The notes under the pieces were generated by a model. The model did no database searches. It worked only from the letters and a program-made list of their open reading frames with translations, and was not told the DNA's origin. Made by a program: the position numbers and the translations under genes. A stretch of 64,000 nucleotides of DNA from Eutreptiella sp. 'Long Island Sound 2002'. Taxonomy: Eukaryota > Euglenozoa > Euglenophyceae > Eutreptiales > Eutreptiaceae. The number at the start of each line of letters is the position of its first letter. Position 1 is the first letter of the stretch. The DNA lies in NCBI GenBank assembly GCA_964036045.1, contig OZ038397.1:20151742-20215741 (forward strand), in the 5' to 3' direction. Shown here piece by piece: positions 1 through 11,500 of this stretch.

Positions 1-2
1 AC

Positions 3-296
3 ACGAGCATACTTGTGACTCAACAGTCATACAACTGTGTGTGGCATACCACGGGACGTATACAACGCAGCACAGAAGTACGTATCAAAACTCATGAAGG
101 ATGTCCCCATGGGTTTTTGTTTGTGTCCTGCGAGGACAATCCCTTGGAGGACATTTGTGGAGAGTCTGCTGCTTGTACATCACAGCAAGCAAACATCTCT
201 GTTTCTTCTGATTCCTCCAGTGAATCAGTAGAAAGCGACACGAGCAGCAGTGAAAACTCAGAGTCTTCCGATGAGGAAGAGGTTCGACGAATTTAG
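3..296 (+). CDS. Possible 3'-terminal exon of an acidic, serine-rich protein (partial)
   Basis: The frame is open from the window edge to a TAG at 294-296, so the 5' end is missing or spliced upstream; there is no ATG start. The last ~35 residues are almost only Ser, Glu and Asp, ending in a run of Asp/Glu followed by Val-Arg-Arg-Ile. Such tails occur in many nuclear and chaperone proteins and do not identify a family. A CAG at 24-26 could be a 3' splice site. An AATAAA lies 23 bases after the stop, which fits the end of a transcript. I do not recognise the protein, and it could be a chance frame. Confidence 0.3.
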   Translation, partial: TSILVTQQSYNCVWHTTGRIQRSTEVRIKTHEGCPHGFLFVSCEDNPLEDICGESAACTSQQANISVSSDSSSESVESDTSSSENSESSDEEEVRRI

Positions 297-318
297 GCAA
301 AATGCCTGAAGACTGCCC

Positions 319-324
319 AATAAA
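319..324 (+). promoter_or_regulatory. Candidate polyadenylation signal AATAAA
   Basis: A perfect AATAAA hexamer lies 23 bp after the stop of the acidic ORF and is followed by a T/G-rich stretch. It supports the reading that a plus-strand transcript ends here, but the hexamer alone is common by chance. Confidence 0.3.
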
Positions 325-1442
325 CATTTGTTTTTGATGCCATGATTTTTCCACACTCAGTGTATGCTCTTGTGTTGCAGGGAGGTAGGGTACACACATT
401 ACAGTGTTTTGTGAGTGACCCCAAACAGGCAACCTCAGATTGTCATTTCGTCATTTCGTCATTTCATCATCTTGGGTGGGAGGCAGAGGGGTCGCGGGGG
501 GGGGGGGGGCTTATATCCATCCCTGGTGGTGTTGCACACTGTGGGTTTAAACATGTGTGGGCATGTTGTAGGTGGTATGGTCGTAGCTTCCAGTGTTGCA
601 TTCTAGGGAAACATGCAATCACCGTCATCACCCTTTACCACTGCCTTCCGAGTAGTTGGTGCAATCCAAAACGATGCTCCAAGGATTGCAGACATTGGGG
701 GGAGGATTCCCTCCTATTTCCAAATTGGAGTCTGATGGTAGAGATCCTCGGATTTGAGCAAGGAGCCCCATGTCCGGCTGGGGACCCCACACCGTCGTAT
801 TCTCCCATGGGAGTGTAATACTAGGGTAGGGCCCTCAACTAGGATAGGGCAAGGATGCAAGGGTACTCAGTTTCCCCCTAGGGAAGGGTATTAGACCTTC
901 TTTTTTTGTGTGCACCACAATCAGTAGTTTATACCTTTCGACTATTCTTCGTTGGGAGCGTTTTGATAAAACACATGTTGCTTCAGTATCATTTCCCTAA
1001 AGTGTTTGGTCCGTCCCCCGAATGGGCATTTCATTTGATTGTTAGTAGCAATGTCCCATGATGAATGAATGTACGAGCTTGCTAACTTATGACTTCGGCA
1101 CACCAAATGCTTGACAAAGATGGCCTCATAGCTCCGATGGTTTTACCGACGAAAACATGCTCATCGCGCTCGGGGGGGGGGGGGGGGGTTGCCCCCGTGT
1201 TTAAGCCCCGCCTTAGGCTCGAGCAAGGCCTTCCCCTGGTGCTTAATCGGGTGGAGCTCAGACACAATGGGTCATCGGTCCAACAGGCTGGTTGTACCCC
1301 CAGTGCCCCAAAAGTCAAAATTTGTACGATGAAGCGGTGTCATGCAATGGGCGGAAACCCAATCAATGCCTTCCATGACCCACTAGGGGTTTAAAAAACG
1401 TTGGGGAAAAACATGCAGCCCCTAGTGCTCCCGAGAAGTGCG
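325..1442. other. Intergenic DNA with long G homopolymers
   Basis: No credible gene seen. The stretch holds uninterrupted G runs of 14 (496-509) and 17 (1172-1188) and otherwise unique sequence. Short open frames here lack codon structure or recognisable motifs. Confidence 0.5.
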
Positions 1443-1447
1443 ATTTG
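1443..1447. repeat. Target-site duplication of element A, left copy (ATTTG)
   Basis: ATTTG at 1443-1447 directly precedes the left LTR, and ATTTG at 23474-23478 directly follows the right LTR. A 5-bp duplication is usual for Ty3/gypsy integrases. It fixes the LTR ends to the base. Confidence 0.85.
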
Positions 1448-2133
1448 AGAAAGATGTCCTTGATTAGTGCCCTAATGATTTTGATGAAATACTGCAGGTT
1501 TTGATAATGGAAACCCAAACCAAAGCAGCAAGTAGAGCAAGAACAGGATATGGATCGAATCAATGAATTGTTATGAAATCCAGTGTAACACAGAAGGGCT
1601 GCAGATAGACAAAGCAGGAATATACATAAAGATTCAATCACAAATGGATAATGCAAAAGGTTTTACACGAAAACTGGACTGACTCTAGCCTTCAAGATAG
1701 CATCAAGCACTTCATGTGCACTCTTTAGGGTGAAATGGTGCTGGTTAGGAATGTGGGGCATAGATGTCAGCCCAGACACAGAATGACTTGGCCAAGCAAC
1801 TGTATTCAGAAACAGTTGCAAAGTAGGACCACAATAAGTGGTAGAAACAATTGAGTATAGGGGTCTTGGGGTGGGAGACCACTAGGCTTAACCTCCAAGG
1901 CCTAAAGAATGAAATGCCTATTTTATTTCGGTATATCCTCCATGAAGGAAGATACCTCCGCTCAGATGAGTGGTAGGGGTGAACTTCATGGGGGGTTTTG
2001 AGAAAGTGTACTATAAGCTTCAAAAGAGTGATAAAAACACTTAAGTTGGTCAAGGCATCAACAAAGGGGTTTCAGGGGGGCTTGGCCTGGATCAAGCCCT
2101 CCAAGAAAGACATGGCAGTGACTTTCTCTTACT
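1448..2133 (-). repeat. Element A 3' LTR (left copy)
   Basis: This 686-bp segment is repeated in the same orientation at 22788-23473 with about nine substitutions and no length difference. It is flanked outside by the ATTTG duplication and inside by a short purine tract on the minus strand. Short open frames inside it recur in both copies and are taken as LTR sequence, not genes. Confidence 0.92.
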
Positions 2134-2140
2134 CCCCCCT
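2134..2140 (-). other. Element A polypurine tract
   Basis: On the minus strand AGGGGGG abuts the inner edge of the 3' LTR, the expected position for the plus-strand DNA primer. It is shorter than the tract of element B but in the same place. Confidence 0.65.
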
Positions 2141-4890
2141 GGAGTACTAGTTAGCTAAGCTAGTAGGACCAAGAAAAAAGGCTCAAATATTCCCAAAATT
2201 ACCTCAGAAAATGCATTAAACTTACCAAAAACATTCTTTTCAGATCATAGAAGCCTATCACACTGTAGGTACCTTCGAAAAACAGTGTAATGTACCGTGA
2301 ATGATGTCCCTGCGATGGGGCATTCCTCAAAAGTCGCCAGCGTGCGACGAAAACTTTTGGAAAAAAAATTCTGGGGGTAGTGGGGTTTGAACCCAGGACT
2401 CCCTTCCTAGAGCACACATGCTTGCCCACTAGGGTACAGTCGAACGCTGGATTGCGGACGGCTATCGCTGTATAAACAGCGTTTTAGTAAACGTCCTGAC
2501 CAAGGGCCAGGGCGAGGCAATACTCCCAATGGAGAGCACAAATCTCCAGGAGCTGAGAAAAATTGAAAATGTAACCAACAGGGAGTGAATCCTGTGGTTT
2601 AGCGAAAGGAGTAGTGATTCAAGAAGTCCAATCGATAAAAACTGACGAAACCACGCGAGAAATCGTCATTTTTACACATAACTCGAAGTCGTAGACAAGC
2701 GCAACAGAAGCGGACTTCGAAAATAGGGTTGCGCAAGCGTAAACGGCTCCTGAAAAAGAAGGTATGAGCCGTAGTTTTTAAAGTTTTAAAGGAAAATTTT
2801 GCACAGTTGCATCAAAATTTTTATAAACTTTAGGGTAAAGTATTCAAACTCAACCCACACCACAGAGCAGGTGGACAACCCACCTCTCAGGTATGTCAGT
2901 GTCATTTCACACGCATGCATTGCGTTCGTGTTGGTTGCTTCGTTAAAACGTTAGGGTTGTCAACGCTGTGTTTGGTGGGGGTTCGGGTGCTCCGTCCCTT
3001 TGCTCTGCACAGGTCAAAACAGAAATGAAAGGTATGCGATGCGAATGGAGCGCGCAGCGCGCACGTAGGGTTAGAATATGCGCTGTGCTCGCGATGCATG
3101 TGCCTAATTGAGGCATTCACACGTTGTGGCGCTTTCCCTGTACCTCAATTCACCCTTGTTCTCTTTTTACAGGTACGCAAAGAAAGTGCTTGCTCGTGTT
3201 TGTGTTGCCGTAGCGCTAAAGTAGGGTTGCTTGAAACGCTTAGGCTTGTTTTGCGCTGTGCAGTGTGCCACTCTCTCTCCGTTTTCTGCAGGAAACAAGA
3301 CAAGGGGAGCATGCATGACACACAGTGCATTAATCGCATAGGGTGGTTCATAATCCGCCGTAGGTTTGTTTAAGCGCGTAGGGTTGTTTTGCGCTTCGTG
3401 TGTACTTCGGCATTCACATGATGCGTGGTGAGTAGGGTAGGTAAGCCCAGGAGGAGCTCACGTCCCTGGTGGAGTCACGCTGGAGATTGATTATGTTGAG
3501 TTAGATCAGGTATAAACAAAAGGATTGTGCATACTTGTGCATGCATATGACGCATCAAAGGGTAGGCCACGCGAAGTGCGCACGGTAAACCTTGTTTAGG
3601 TTACCCAGGGGCTCCTGGGTACGTTCTTTAAGAGAACCTGAGGAGTCTCTTAACGCTTGCTTGCTTGATAGAGGGGTTTCCAGACAGCGTATTATAGGTC
3701 ACACTGAGAAGCGTATAATACGTGGAGTGTGGCTTGGTTCCTCCGCTGGAAGCTCCTCTGCATTTGCCTATGCTCTTCAGGTGGGAAAGGTAGGGTGAGT
3801 TGGTGCAGCAGCAGACGCCTTCGGCGACTTCAATTTTTCTGCCCCAGCTAAACAGGGGCGCAGTTCACACACAAACAACTGCACCACAGCCAAGGGTGGC
3901 GTGGGCAGTCCGACTCCTTCGACTACTGCGCTGTGCACGCCAAAGAGCACTCCTTCCCTCCAAGCCCTAGCAGGGAAACGCGTAGTGGCGTCCCTGTTAG
4001 GCCACAGCCGCTTAGTAGCGCTGTGTTCTCTTGCCTTCTCACAGGAGGGTCAGTAGGACCCGTGACTTCATTGTCAGCAACACCAAGTAGCGTGTGTAGG
4101 TGTTAGGGTCAGCAGGCCTGGCAGGGGTTGAGTGCAAGTGATGAGTGCTCACCCTGCCTTCGAAGGCCGGTGCTGGCGTTAGTGTGTGTAGTGTAGTGGT
4201 GTCTCCTGTCCCGCGTGATTTTCCACGTGGGCAGGGGAGTGCGTTAGCTTTTGGCCTTAGCAAAAATGGGCGTTTTGCATGCCCTTAGCACACTTGGCCA
4301 CCCCTCCCCTGTAGTAGGTAGGGCTTTTGCCGTCTTCCCCCAAGGATAGGCGCCAGCACAGAAATTGGGCGCCATAGGAGTGGTAATAGTACCTGATTAG
4401 GACCTTCGGTCCGACGTCAGCGAAGCCCGGTCTCCGGGAGCCACGCCCGGGAGAGAAGTGAGACACACACAGACATACGTAGCACACTTAGGGGTATGGT
4501 AAACCCTGTAAGGAAGGGTAGAACCCCATGGGTCTGGACCAGTCAGGGGTCCTAACTGTGGGCTCGCTTGTCCCCAAGGAGGGAAGACACGCCTTGCCTC
4601 ATAACACCTTGCTTGTCATTCCCCCCTGGTGTAGTAAGTCACCGTTCTTCGTTGGCTCCCCAAGGTCAGTACATCAGGGCAGTCCCCATGCAACACATGG
4701 TCAACAAGGCATACACTCGCTGGGTGGCTGCAAACATGATAAGCGGCCACCTGGTCCACGCTGGAAACCATAGGCATGGGACTGCAGGGCACAGACAGGG
4801 TCAGTGCAGTGCTCGGTAAGCAGTGTCTGCACAAGAGTGCTCACTGCACCTGTAAGGTTAGAACACAGTCAGTAGACTGACACAGGGAAA
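2141..4890 (-). other. Element A long 3' noncoding region
   Basis: About 2.75 kb between the pol stop and the polypurine tract holds no ORF I can support. It contains a tRNA-like box B motif (GGTTCAAACCC on the minus strand, ~2380-2393), several scattered TAGGGTT-like motifs between 2950 and 3440, and a cluster of three perfect stem-loops at 3603-3722. A structured 3' leader of this kind could act in RNA export, packaging or 3' end formation; that is inference. Confidence 0.6.
3603..3722. other. Cluster of three perfect stem-loops
   Basis: Three inverted repeats lie within 120 bp: 3603-3609 with 3614-3620 (7 bp, 4-nt loop), 3628-3635 with 3646-3653 (8 bp, 10-nt loop), and 3688-3696 with 3714-3722 (9 bp, 17-nt loop). 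All arms match perfectly. They lie in the noncoding 3' part of element A. Confidence 0.6.
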
Positions 4891-6396
4891 TTAGTTTTTC
4901 TTTTTACGCTGGGACAGAGTCTCAGCACGGGTTAGTAGCTGCCCCTCGTTGTTTTCAACGAGATAGGAGCGGAAGATGGGGTTGATACTCCCATCTGGTT
5001 GTATGAAGGCTGACATAGGTTCCCAGGTCGCCTCAGATAACCCATAGCCATCCCACAGGGTTAGGAATTTCCAGCCCTGTTTATACTCGTGGCGAGCAAT
5101 ACCTGCAACCACGTAGTAACCATGGACTGCCATCTCATCGGCAGTCATCTCTTCGAGTTCGTCTGCCTCCTCTGGACTGGCAGCGTTCTCTAGGTCTATA
5201 CGCTCCACCTCACTGTCGCTGAGGCGCCACTCATCCCAAGACAAATCGTCAGGGGAGTGATAGTGCCTCAACTGTTTAGGTGCACACAGCAGTTCACCAC
5301 CTAGACGTGGACTGCATCTGACATGGATCCTGGATCCATCTATCCTGATGATACGATAGGGTCCAAAATAAGGGTCCTGTAGGCAGTTACGTGGCCAGGA
5401 GGGTAGGAGTGAATGGTGAACCAAAACAAGATCACCAACCTTGAAACTGCAGGTCGCCGTAGGCGGTTCCGTCGGCTCAGTTCACGGTCACGAACGTGTC
5501 TCAGGTTAGTCCCAGCCTGGTTAGCCAGAGACTGCTTGTGTTCCAGCCAATCTCCCACAGGGCTCTTGAAGTCCTCAGGAAAGGGGGTTTTGAAGAACCA
5601 AGCAGGTCGTCCTCCATGGAACAGTTCGTGGGGGGTAAAACCCGTAGAAGAGCTCCGCTGTGAGTTCATGGTCAGCACTGCCCAGGGCACCAGGCGTATC
5701 CAATCCTTGGTACGCTCCTGTTTCATTAGGATTCTTAGGTTTTGCTCCACCACACGGTTCTGTCTCTCACAGAGAGGGTTAGACATGTGGGTATAGGGCA
5801 CACCTGTGGTTACCTCCACGTTGAGGGCATTTAGCACTCGTTTGTACCACCCAGTGTCACTGCGGATGCGTACATCTTCATCAGAGTGCACCTGCTTAGG
5901 TGCTCCATAGGGTTCGAACCATTGTTCGGCCAACATTTTCACAGTTTGCTCACCTGTGATTTTCTTATTGCAAGGGAACACACGGGTGAAGCGAGATAGG
6001 CCACAGGTGACCACGAGGCAACTATCATAGCCGCCAAAGCCTGGTAGGCCGTGGATGAAATCCACATAGAGTAGAGAGTTAGCGCAATAGGGTATGGGTA
6101 AGCTGGAAATCAGGCCCCTATCCCTACTGTCGCTCTGCTTGCTGGCATGACAGCCACAAGCATCCACAACGGTCTGCATACGAGACCTCAGTTCAGTCAG
6201 GGTTAGACTAGAGTAGAAACACTCACGGAAGAAGTCCACTGAGCGATTAGCGCCAGTGTGACCAGAACTGAGATGGGACCACTGTAGGCACCCATCCAGC
6301 CGTGCCTCGGGCACCACAATTCGGTCCTCGTAGAAGAGGTACTGATTGTTTTTATACCACTGGTGCCCGTCAATGACACGGGGTTCGAGACCAGTG
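4891..6396 (-). pseudogene. pol: Element A pol, 3' part: integrase and chromodomain
   Basis: Read on the minus strand from 6396, the frame shows an HHCC-type zinc-binding region (two His near 6270-6250 and Cys-Gly-Cys near 6160) and a DDE core: Asp in Tyr-Val-Asp-Phe, Asp in His-Ser-Asp-Glu-Asp and Glu in Cys-Glu-Arg-Gln-Asn. A GPY-type C-terminal region follows, with Phe-Lys-Val-Gly-Asp and Asp-Pro-Tyr-Phe-Gly-Pro-Tyr. A chromodomain-like segment ends it (Tyr-Val-Val-Ala-Gly-Ile, Trp-Asp-Gly-Tyr-Gly, Ala-Thr-Trp-Glu-Pro). A frameshift near 5435-5460 separates the core from the C-terminal part. The stop is TAA at 4893-4891. The 5' side is cut by element B; the RNase H half resumes at 17220 in the matching frame. 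Confidence 0.88.
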
Positions 6397-6560
6397 TGAA
6401 AGTGCTGCCCTGGGTCGTGGGAGGTGCCGGAGGGCTCGGAGCCGGCAAGACCAGTGGGGCAGGCACGCGAGGAGTCGACCTGAACGCTGTGGTTGGGTGT
6501 AGCACCAGGTACACGAACACCAACGGAGGCAAGAGCGGCAACAACAGAAGCAAGATCCAT
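5340..6560 (-). other. Chimeric ORF: LTR-encoded gag start of B fused to integrase of A
   Basis: An ATG at 6560 inside B's 3' LTR opens a frame whose first 54-55 codons are the gag N-terminus of B. It then continues without a stop across the LTR edge and the CAGTG duplication into A's integrase (zinc-binding region and DDE core) until the frameshift near 5450. With the LTR TATA-like box about 230 bp upstream, this could be transcribed. The fusion is directly visible; expression is inference. Confidence 0.6.
6392..6396. repeat. Target-site duplication of element B, left copy (CAGTG)
   Basis: CAGTG at 6392-6396 immediately precedes the left LTR of B and is repeated at 17215-17219 immediately after the right LTR. 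Removing B and one copy brings the two halves of A's pol back into one frame, which confirms the insertion point. Confidence 0.93.
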
Positions 6561-6919
6561 GTTGGTTGTTATCCGGCAGAAAATCCCAGTCTATGAAGGA
6601 AATTCAGGGGAATTATTCTAAGTACATCTGAGTGTCCAAAACTATCTGAAAAGATTTAAATAAATCCGATTTGGAAAAAAAGTATGTTCGATCTGGGTCG
6701 CGCACGCGCACCAGGCATTCCAGGTAAATTATCGGAACGCGGCGGATTTACGATGAATGGACCGCGGAATCAGATCCGGCATCTCAGAAATATATAGGTC
6801 TAATCCTGAGACTGAGCTGGGAGGCGGCGATTACGCCGAAGCAAAGAAAATGACCAAAATGTAGCCAATCTGTGGCAGATCTGTGAAAATCTGAGCAGAT
6901 GGGGCTAGCCGCACTTACA
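6397..6919 (-). repeat. Element B 3' LTR
   Basis: It matches 16692-17214 over all 523 bp by eye. On the minus strand it starts TGTAAG and ends TTTCA. It carries a TATA-like motif (6788-6796) and the first 54 codons of gag starting at 6560. Because it is the downstream LTR, its gag start reads out into the integrase of element A. Confidence 0.95.
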
Positions 6920-6929
6920 CTCCCCCTCC
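6920..6929 (-). other. Element B polypurine tract
   Basis: GGAGGGGGAG on the minus strand abuts the TG of the 3' LTR, the expected primer for plus-strand DNA synthesis. A 6-bp inverted repeat (ACACAC/GTGTGT) lies next to it at about 6933-6948. Confidence 0.8.
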
Positions 6930-8578
6930 AAAAACACACTGGGGTGTGTCGCTACGTCAACGAAGAACGTAGTGCGGGTAAGTCCCAGAAAAAAATAGAA
7001 TTGTAGCCTCGATGGGGCAAAATCTGCTTGATCTGACCTGATTTGGGCTGAATTGGCACTGAATCAGGATGGATGAAGTTGAAATGAGACAGAATGAGGA
7101 GTGACAAACAGTCCTCCATGCAGTAAAACATTAGGTTAAGAGGTAAAAAGCATGTAAACGTATCAAGAATCAATACCAAACCATGCATTGGTTGAGAATG
7201 AGGTAGATTAGTGATGGATTGAGTGGGGGAATCAAGAAATGGAGTGACATCTCAGCGCTCTGGCACAGTTTTGCTGTCGCGGGCACGCTACGGTGTCCTC
7301 GCCGAACTCTACATCGTGTTATCCCGCTTTTCTCGTTCTGAAATGTGCAGCATGTGCTTCAGATTAGGCGCATCTGGTGGATGATCACAAGATTCAGCAA
7401 GATGGGATTGAGATTGAGAGGGATGAAGGAGAAATGAAGCAGAATGTCTGAAACTGAAACTACTACTACCTTCGTTTAGACTAAAGTTAATATATATTGT
7501 CGTTCATTCAGCTCAATTGTGCTTTCCGGCACGTTGGTTCGCGAGCATCTAACAGATTCTATGAAAATGTGGATCATGTGATGATGCATCATGATGGGAC
7601 ATGATGGCCCTGGATCCTTGGCATGTAACGCGCCGAAGGTTCGCTGAAGGCACTTTACTGACAGTATATAACTGAGAGACACCGAATGTACAGTGGCGGC
7701 GGTGTCAATCGACTTGGACAAGGCCAATCTTTGGATTGAGTCCCACAAGACACTTAGATTCACCATTTTCGACAGTTTCAGGTCGGATTGAGCTCACATT
7801 GGCGTGTGCCAAAAATACAACGAAGCTTACGGACTTCAGAGGTTGCTGTTAGAAGTCCCTAGAGCTCACATGTGAAGATTGTCTGAACAATTGACATCTG
7901 GGTTTCGTGTTTTGGTACCACTGTTGCACAGAATGATGGACAAACCTGAGGAATTCAAGGTAAATTCAAGGAATCTGGATCTGAATCTGGACTTTGACTT
8001 CAGCATCACGGCAAATGAAGGTAAGATCTGAGGTCCTGGCGTTGCATCTGGTGCAGCCAGTACTACAGGGGGTGCCTGTAGGGGTGAATGTCACCGGCCG
8101 GTGTTTTGATTATGTACATTTGCTTCCATCTGCACGAGTAGCCAAATTCCAAAAATGCACAGACCAACAGAGACAAGATTACCCCGAATCTGCCTGAATT
8201 AAGCCTGAGTTTGGTTTTTTCTGTACACGACAGCACACTCCGTGTGGCAGCGTATCGAAAGTCGAGAGTCGAAAGCCACGGAGACCAAAGAAAAGTTGAT
8301 TGACGTCAAATTATCAAACATTTGCATTTCTCCACATCATGTTGTAATCAAGACAAATGAAGTTGTAATCAGGACAAATGAACAGTGGATTGAGCAGAAT
8401 GTGGTTTTTTCAAGTTGTCAGAACACTCACATTGAAATAAGTGGTCGACGGGGCGAGGCTGGAGCTTTTGTAGGAGTTGGACATGCAAGGGTTTCGAACC
8501 TACACCCTTGAGCCCTAGCGACGAGTGCCATGACGCCCTGGACTAGACGACTGTTAGCCAATCTCGGGCGCCGGCGAC
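6930..8578 (-). other. Element B 3' noncoding region
   Basis: About 1.65 kb between the pol stop and the polypurine tract. No supported gene; the longest open frame (7476-7766, minus) has no recognisable motif. Near 8480-8550, on the minus strand, there is a GGTTCGAAAC box-B-like motif about 45 bp after a TAGTCC box-A-like motif, with tRNA spacing but no acceptor pairing. A perfect 7-bp hairpin (CAAGGGT/ACCCTTG) encloses the box B. Confidence 0.5.
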
Positions 8579-11500
8579 TCAAGTCACGACGGATCTCCCT
8601 GAATTCGGCCAAGCACGAATACATGTGACCACCAACCTGTCTGGTCGGGCCCTAGTACGGCTTGGGCGCTGCAAATCAGCGGCCGAACTCGAAGCTGGTT
8701 CCTCATTTGGCTCCTGGGCTGGCCTGACCACAGGAGGGAGGATCGACGGATTAGCCCTGGAATGTGGCTGATGAGGGCCGTAAAAGGCTGGATCTCGATT
8801 CACCACAGGTCTTTTTCCATCGCTCTCCACTTGTCTGTCTGGTTTCGACAAACAATCTGTCAGGAGTACGCCAATTTCGGGGTGCTTCTTGAGGAAGTCA
8901 ATGAACCCCTTGGTGTACCCATGGACAAAAGATTGGGCTGGTTCCCAGTTGTTGTGACTGGAATCAAAGCCCCTCCACTCACACAGAAATTCCCATTCGC
9001 CCTTGGCGTCACGTTTTGCTTCAACAATCCTCTTGAGTTCGTACTTCCCCCCTTCGATGACCCGATCTGACAAAATTTTCGAAGTCCAAAAAAGGGGTTT
9101 AACCCGATCCTTGGGGGAGGGGATCTCTCTCTTGAGGCGATCGCCCGAAACGTCAATTTCCCTGCTGACATCCACACGAATCCTCCACCTGTTCTCACCG
9201 AGACGCGCTGTAACAGCGAATGGCCCCTCCCACAAGGGAAGAAGCTTGTCATCTCCGTCCAGGGTGGTTTCGGATTTTCGAAGCCAAACTCGATCATCGA
9301 CTTCAAAATTGTGGGGGTTTTTTCGACCTTGATTCTGGACCCAAAGCCAGTCAGCTTGATGCTTATCAATTAATTTCGAGACAGTTTTATCTGCTCGTTG
9401 GACATCGTCCAAAAACAACGAAGCATCCTTACAAGGGCGAGGATTATTCAACGGCATGTTCCACCAACACTTCTTTCGTCCAAAGACAATTTCATTTGGA
9501 GAAAGGCCATGGTACAAAGGCGTGTTGTGGTAACGGCGAAGCAATGCGAATAGAACTTCAAGCCAATGGAAATCCTTTTCACTCGCGAGCTCCTTACGAA
9601 GCATATTTATAATTGAGCGGCCAGCTCTTTCGCCAGGCAGCGCTCGATGCGAGTGGATTTCACATCTTAGGTGGTGGATTCCAAGGCGAGCACATAATTC
9701 TCTCCACCATTCGGAGGTGTACTCTTTCCCTGAGTCCGTAACCACCTCGGATGGGACGTCCCAACCTCCCATCCAGGTCTGCGCGCACCATTTGGCGGCA
9801 GCCTTGCCAGTCATCGACTCAATGTTGCAAGGCAACAGTTGAATGTAGCCGGAATGACGGCACTGAATAAGGAGCACACCATTGACCTTTTTATTGGTCC
9901 AATGGCACTCTTCGTCATCGAGTTCACCGAGATAGAAAAAATCACTGGTGACTCTGTTAAAGAGGCGCTCCGGAATAGGATGAGGCCTCAGATGGCCGTG
10001 CTTCTTAGCGCTGGGTGGCGTTGCGACAGCACATTGGGCACATCCGGCGGCTACTTTCATGCAATGAGTATATAGCCGTGAGCCAAACAACCTATGTTTA
10101 ATCATCGACCATAATCGACGGCCATGTGCGTGGGGGGACTCCCATTTGTGCCACCAGTTTAACACTCGGGGGGCCAGGGCGTCTGGTACACACAATTTAC
10201 CCTCCATCCACAGCTTTCCCCCATCCAACGAATACTCTGACCAAATCCCATCCTTGTGAGCATCTTTGGATTTGAGATTTCCAAAGACCTCTTTAAACAT
10301 GGGATCCTGCAGGTAATCGGACGTCCAGTCACGGATGATCAGGGAATCTTTCGGCAGGGGTGGAGTTTTGGCCGGATCTCGACGCTTAATGCCCTGGATC
10401 AACCGAAATCCACTTACACGTCGGGTGTAGTCAAACCGTTTCACACTCCCTGAGGAGGGATCGGTGACTTTTTCCCTGATTTTCAGTGATTTGGTGCAGA
10501 TCTCATGAGCATGCGCCGGATCTGAAATAGCCGTGATGTCATGGCACGGTAATGCGTGCTGTTTAACAGCGCATTGCATGCATGCACGTCGAATGAGTCT
10601 TTTTTCTTCCTGATCCCATTCGATGATGACATGGCGGTCCTGCTCCGTACCATGGATGTTGGTACTTTGCAGCCCCTCTGAAGCGGGGTAAGCCCATCGG
10701 CTCAGAGCATCCGCTACCGTGTTGAGTTTTCCAGGTAAATATGACACATGGAGGTCAAACAGACTGAGAAATTCGTGCCATCTGGCCCGTCGACCAGCTG
10801 GGCTCGCGACAGTATCAATGTGTTCAGTGGCCCAATACTCCAGAGATCGATGATCCGTCAGGACCTCGACTCGATTGGTGCCAACCCACGATTGGTACTT
10901 TTTTAGAGCACAGATTATGGCATAGGTTTCTTGCTCACGCGGCGACCATTGCATTTGGCGTGGGGCTAGCTTCCGAGACCAAAATGCAAGAGGGTAATGA
11001 TCACCTGTGGCTTCATCAACCTGTTCAAGGACAGCTCCGATCGCGTACCTAGAAGCGTCGGTTCTAATGTAGAAGGGTTTGTCAAATTGTGGCACATGCA
11101 ACGTGGCGACTTCGCAGAGGGCCGCCTTCAAGTGATGGAAGGCCTCCTCGCACTCGTCAGTCCACTTGACACGAACCTTTGAACCTGCCTTGCCTGCATC
11201 TCTCCCTACCTTCAATAATTCAGTGAGGGGGGCAGCAAATTTGGCATAATTCGGCACAAAAGTGTGGTAAAAATTGCAACAACCCAGGAATCCTCTCAAT
11301 TCCGTGATCGTCTCAGGGCGCTTCCACTTCTGAATAGCGATGAGCTTCCCTGGACTGGGTCGTCGGGTGCCATTCTCAAGGAGAGAACCACAAAATTCGA
11401 CTGATTTTAAAAATAATTTTCCCTTCTTTGGCCCACAAATCAGCTGGTTGGCATCAAGAATGTCCAACACCTGGTTCAGCTGCTTTTCATGTAGGGCCAC

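Noticed and set aside
342-818. 158-codon ORF in the left flank
   Set aside because: Overlaps a G14 run, has no motif and no plausible codon structure.
2370-2450. tRNA gene on the minus strand
   Set aside because: Only box B is convincing; box A spacing is 38 bp and no acceptor stem pairs.
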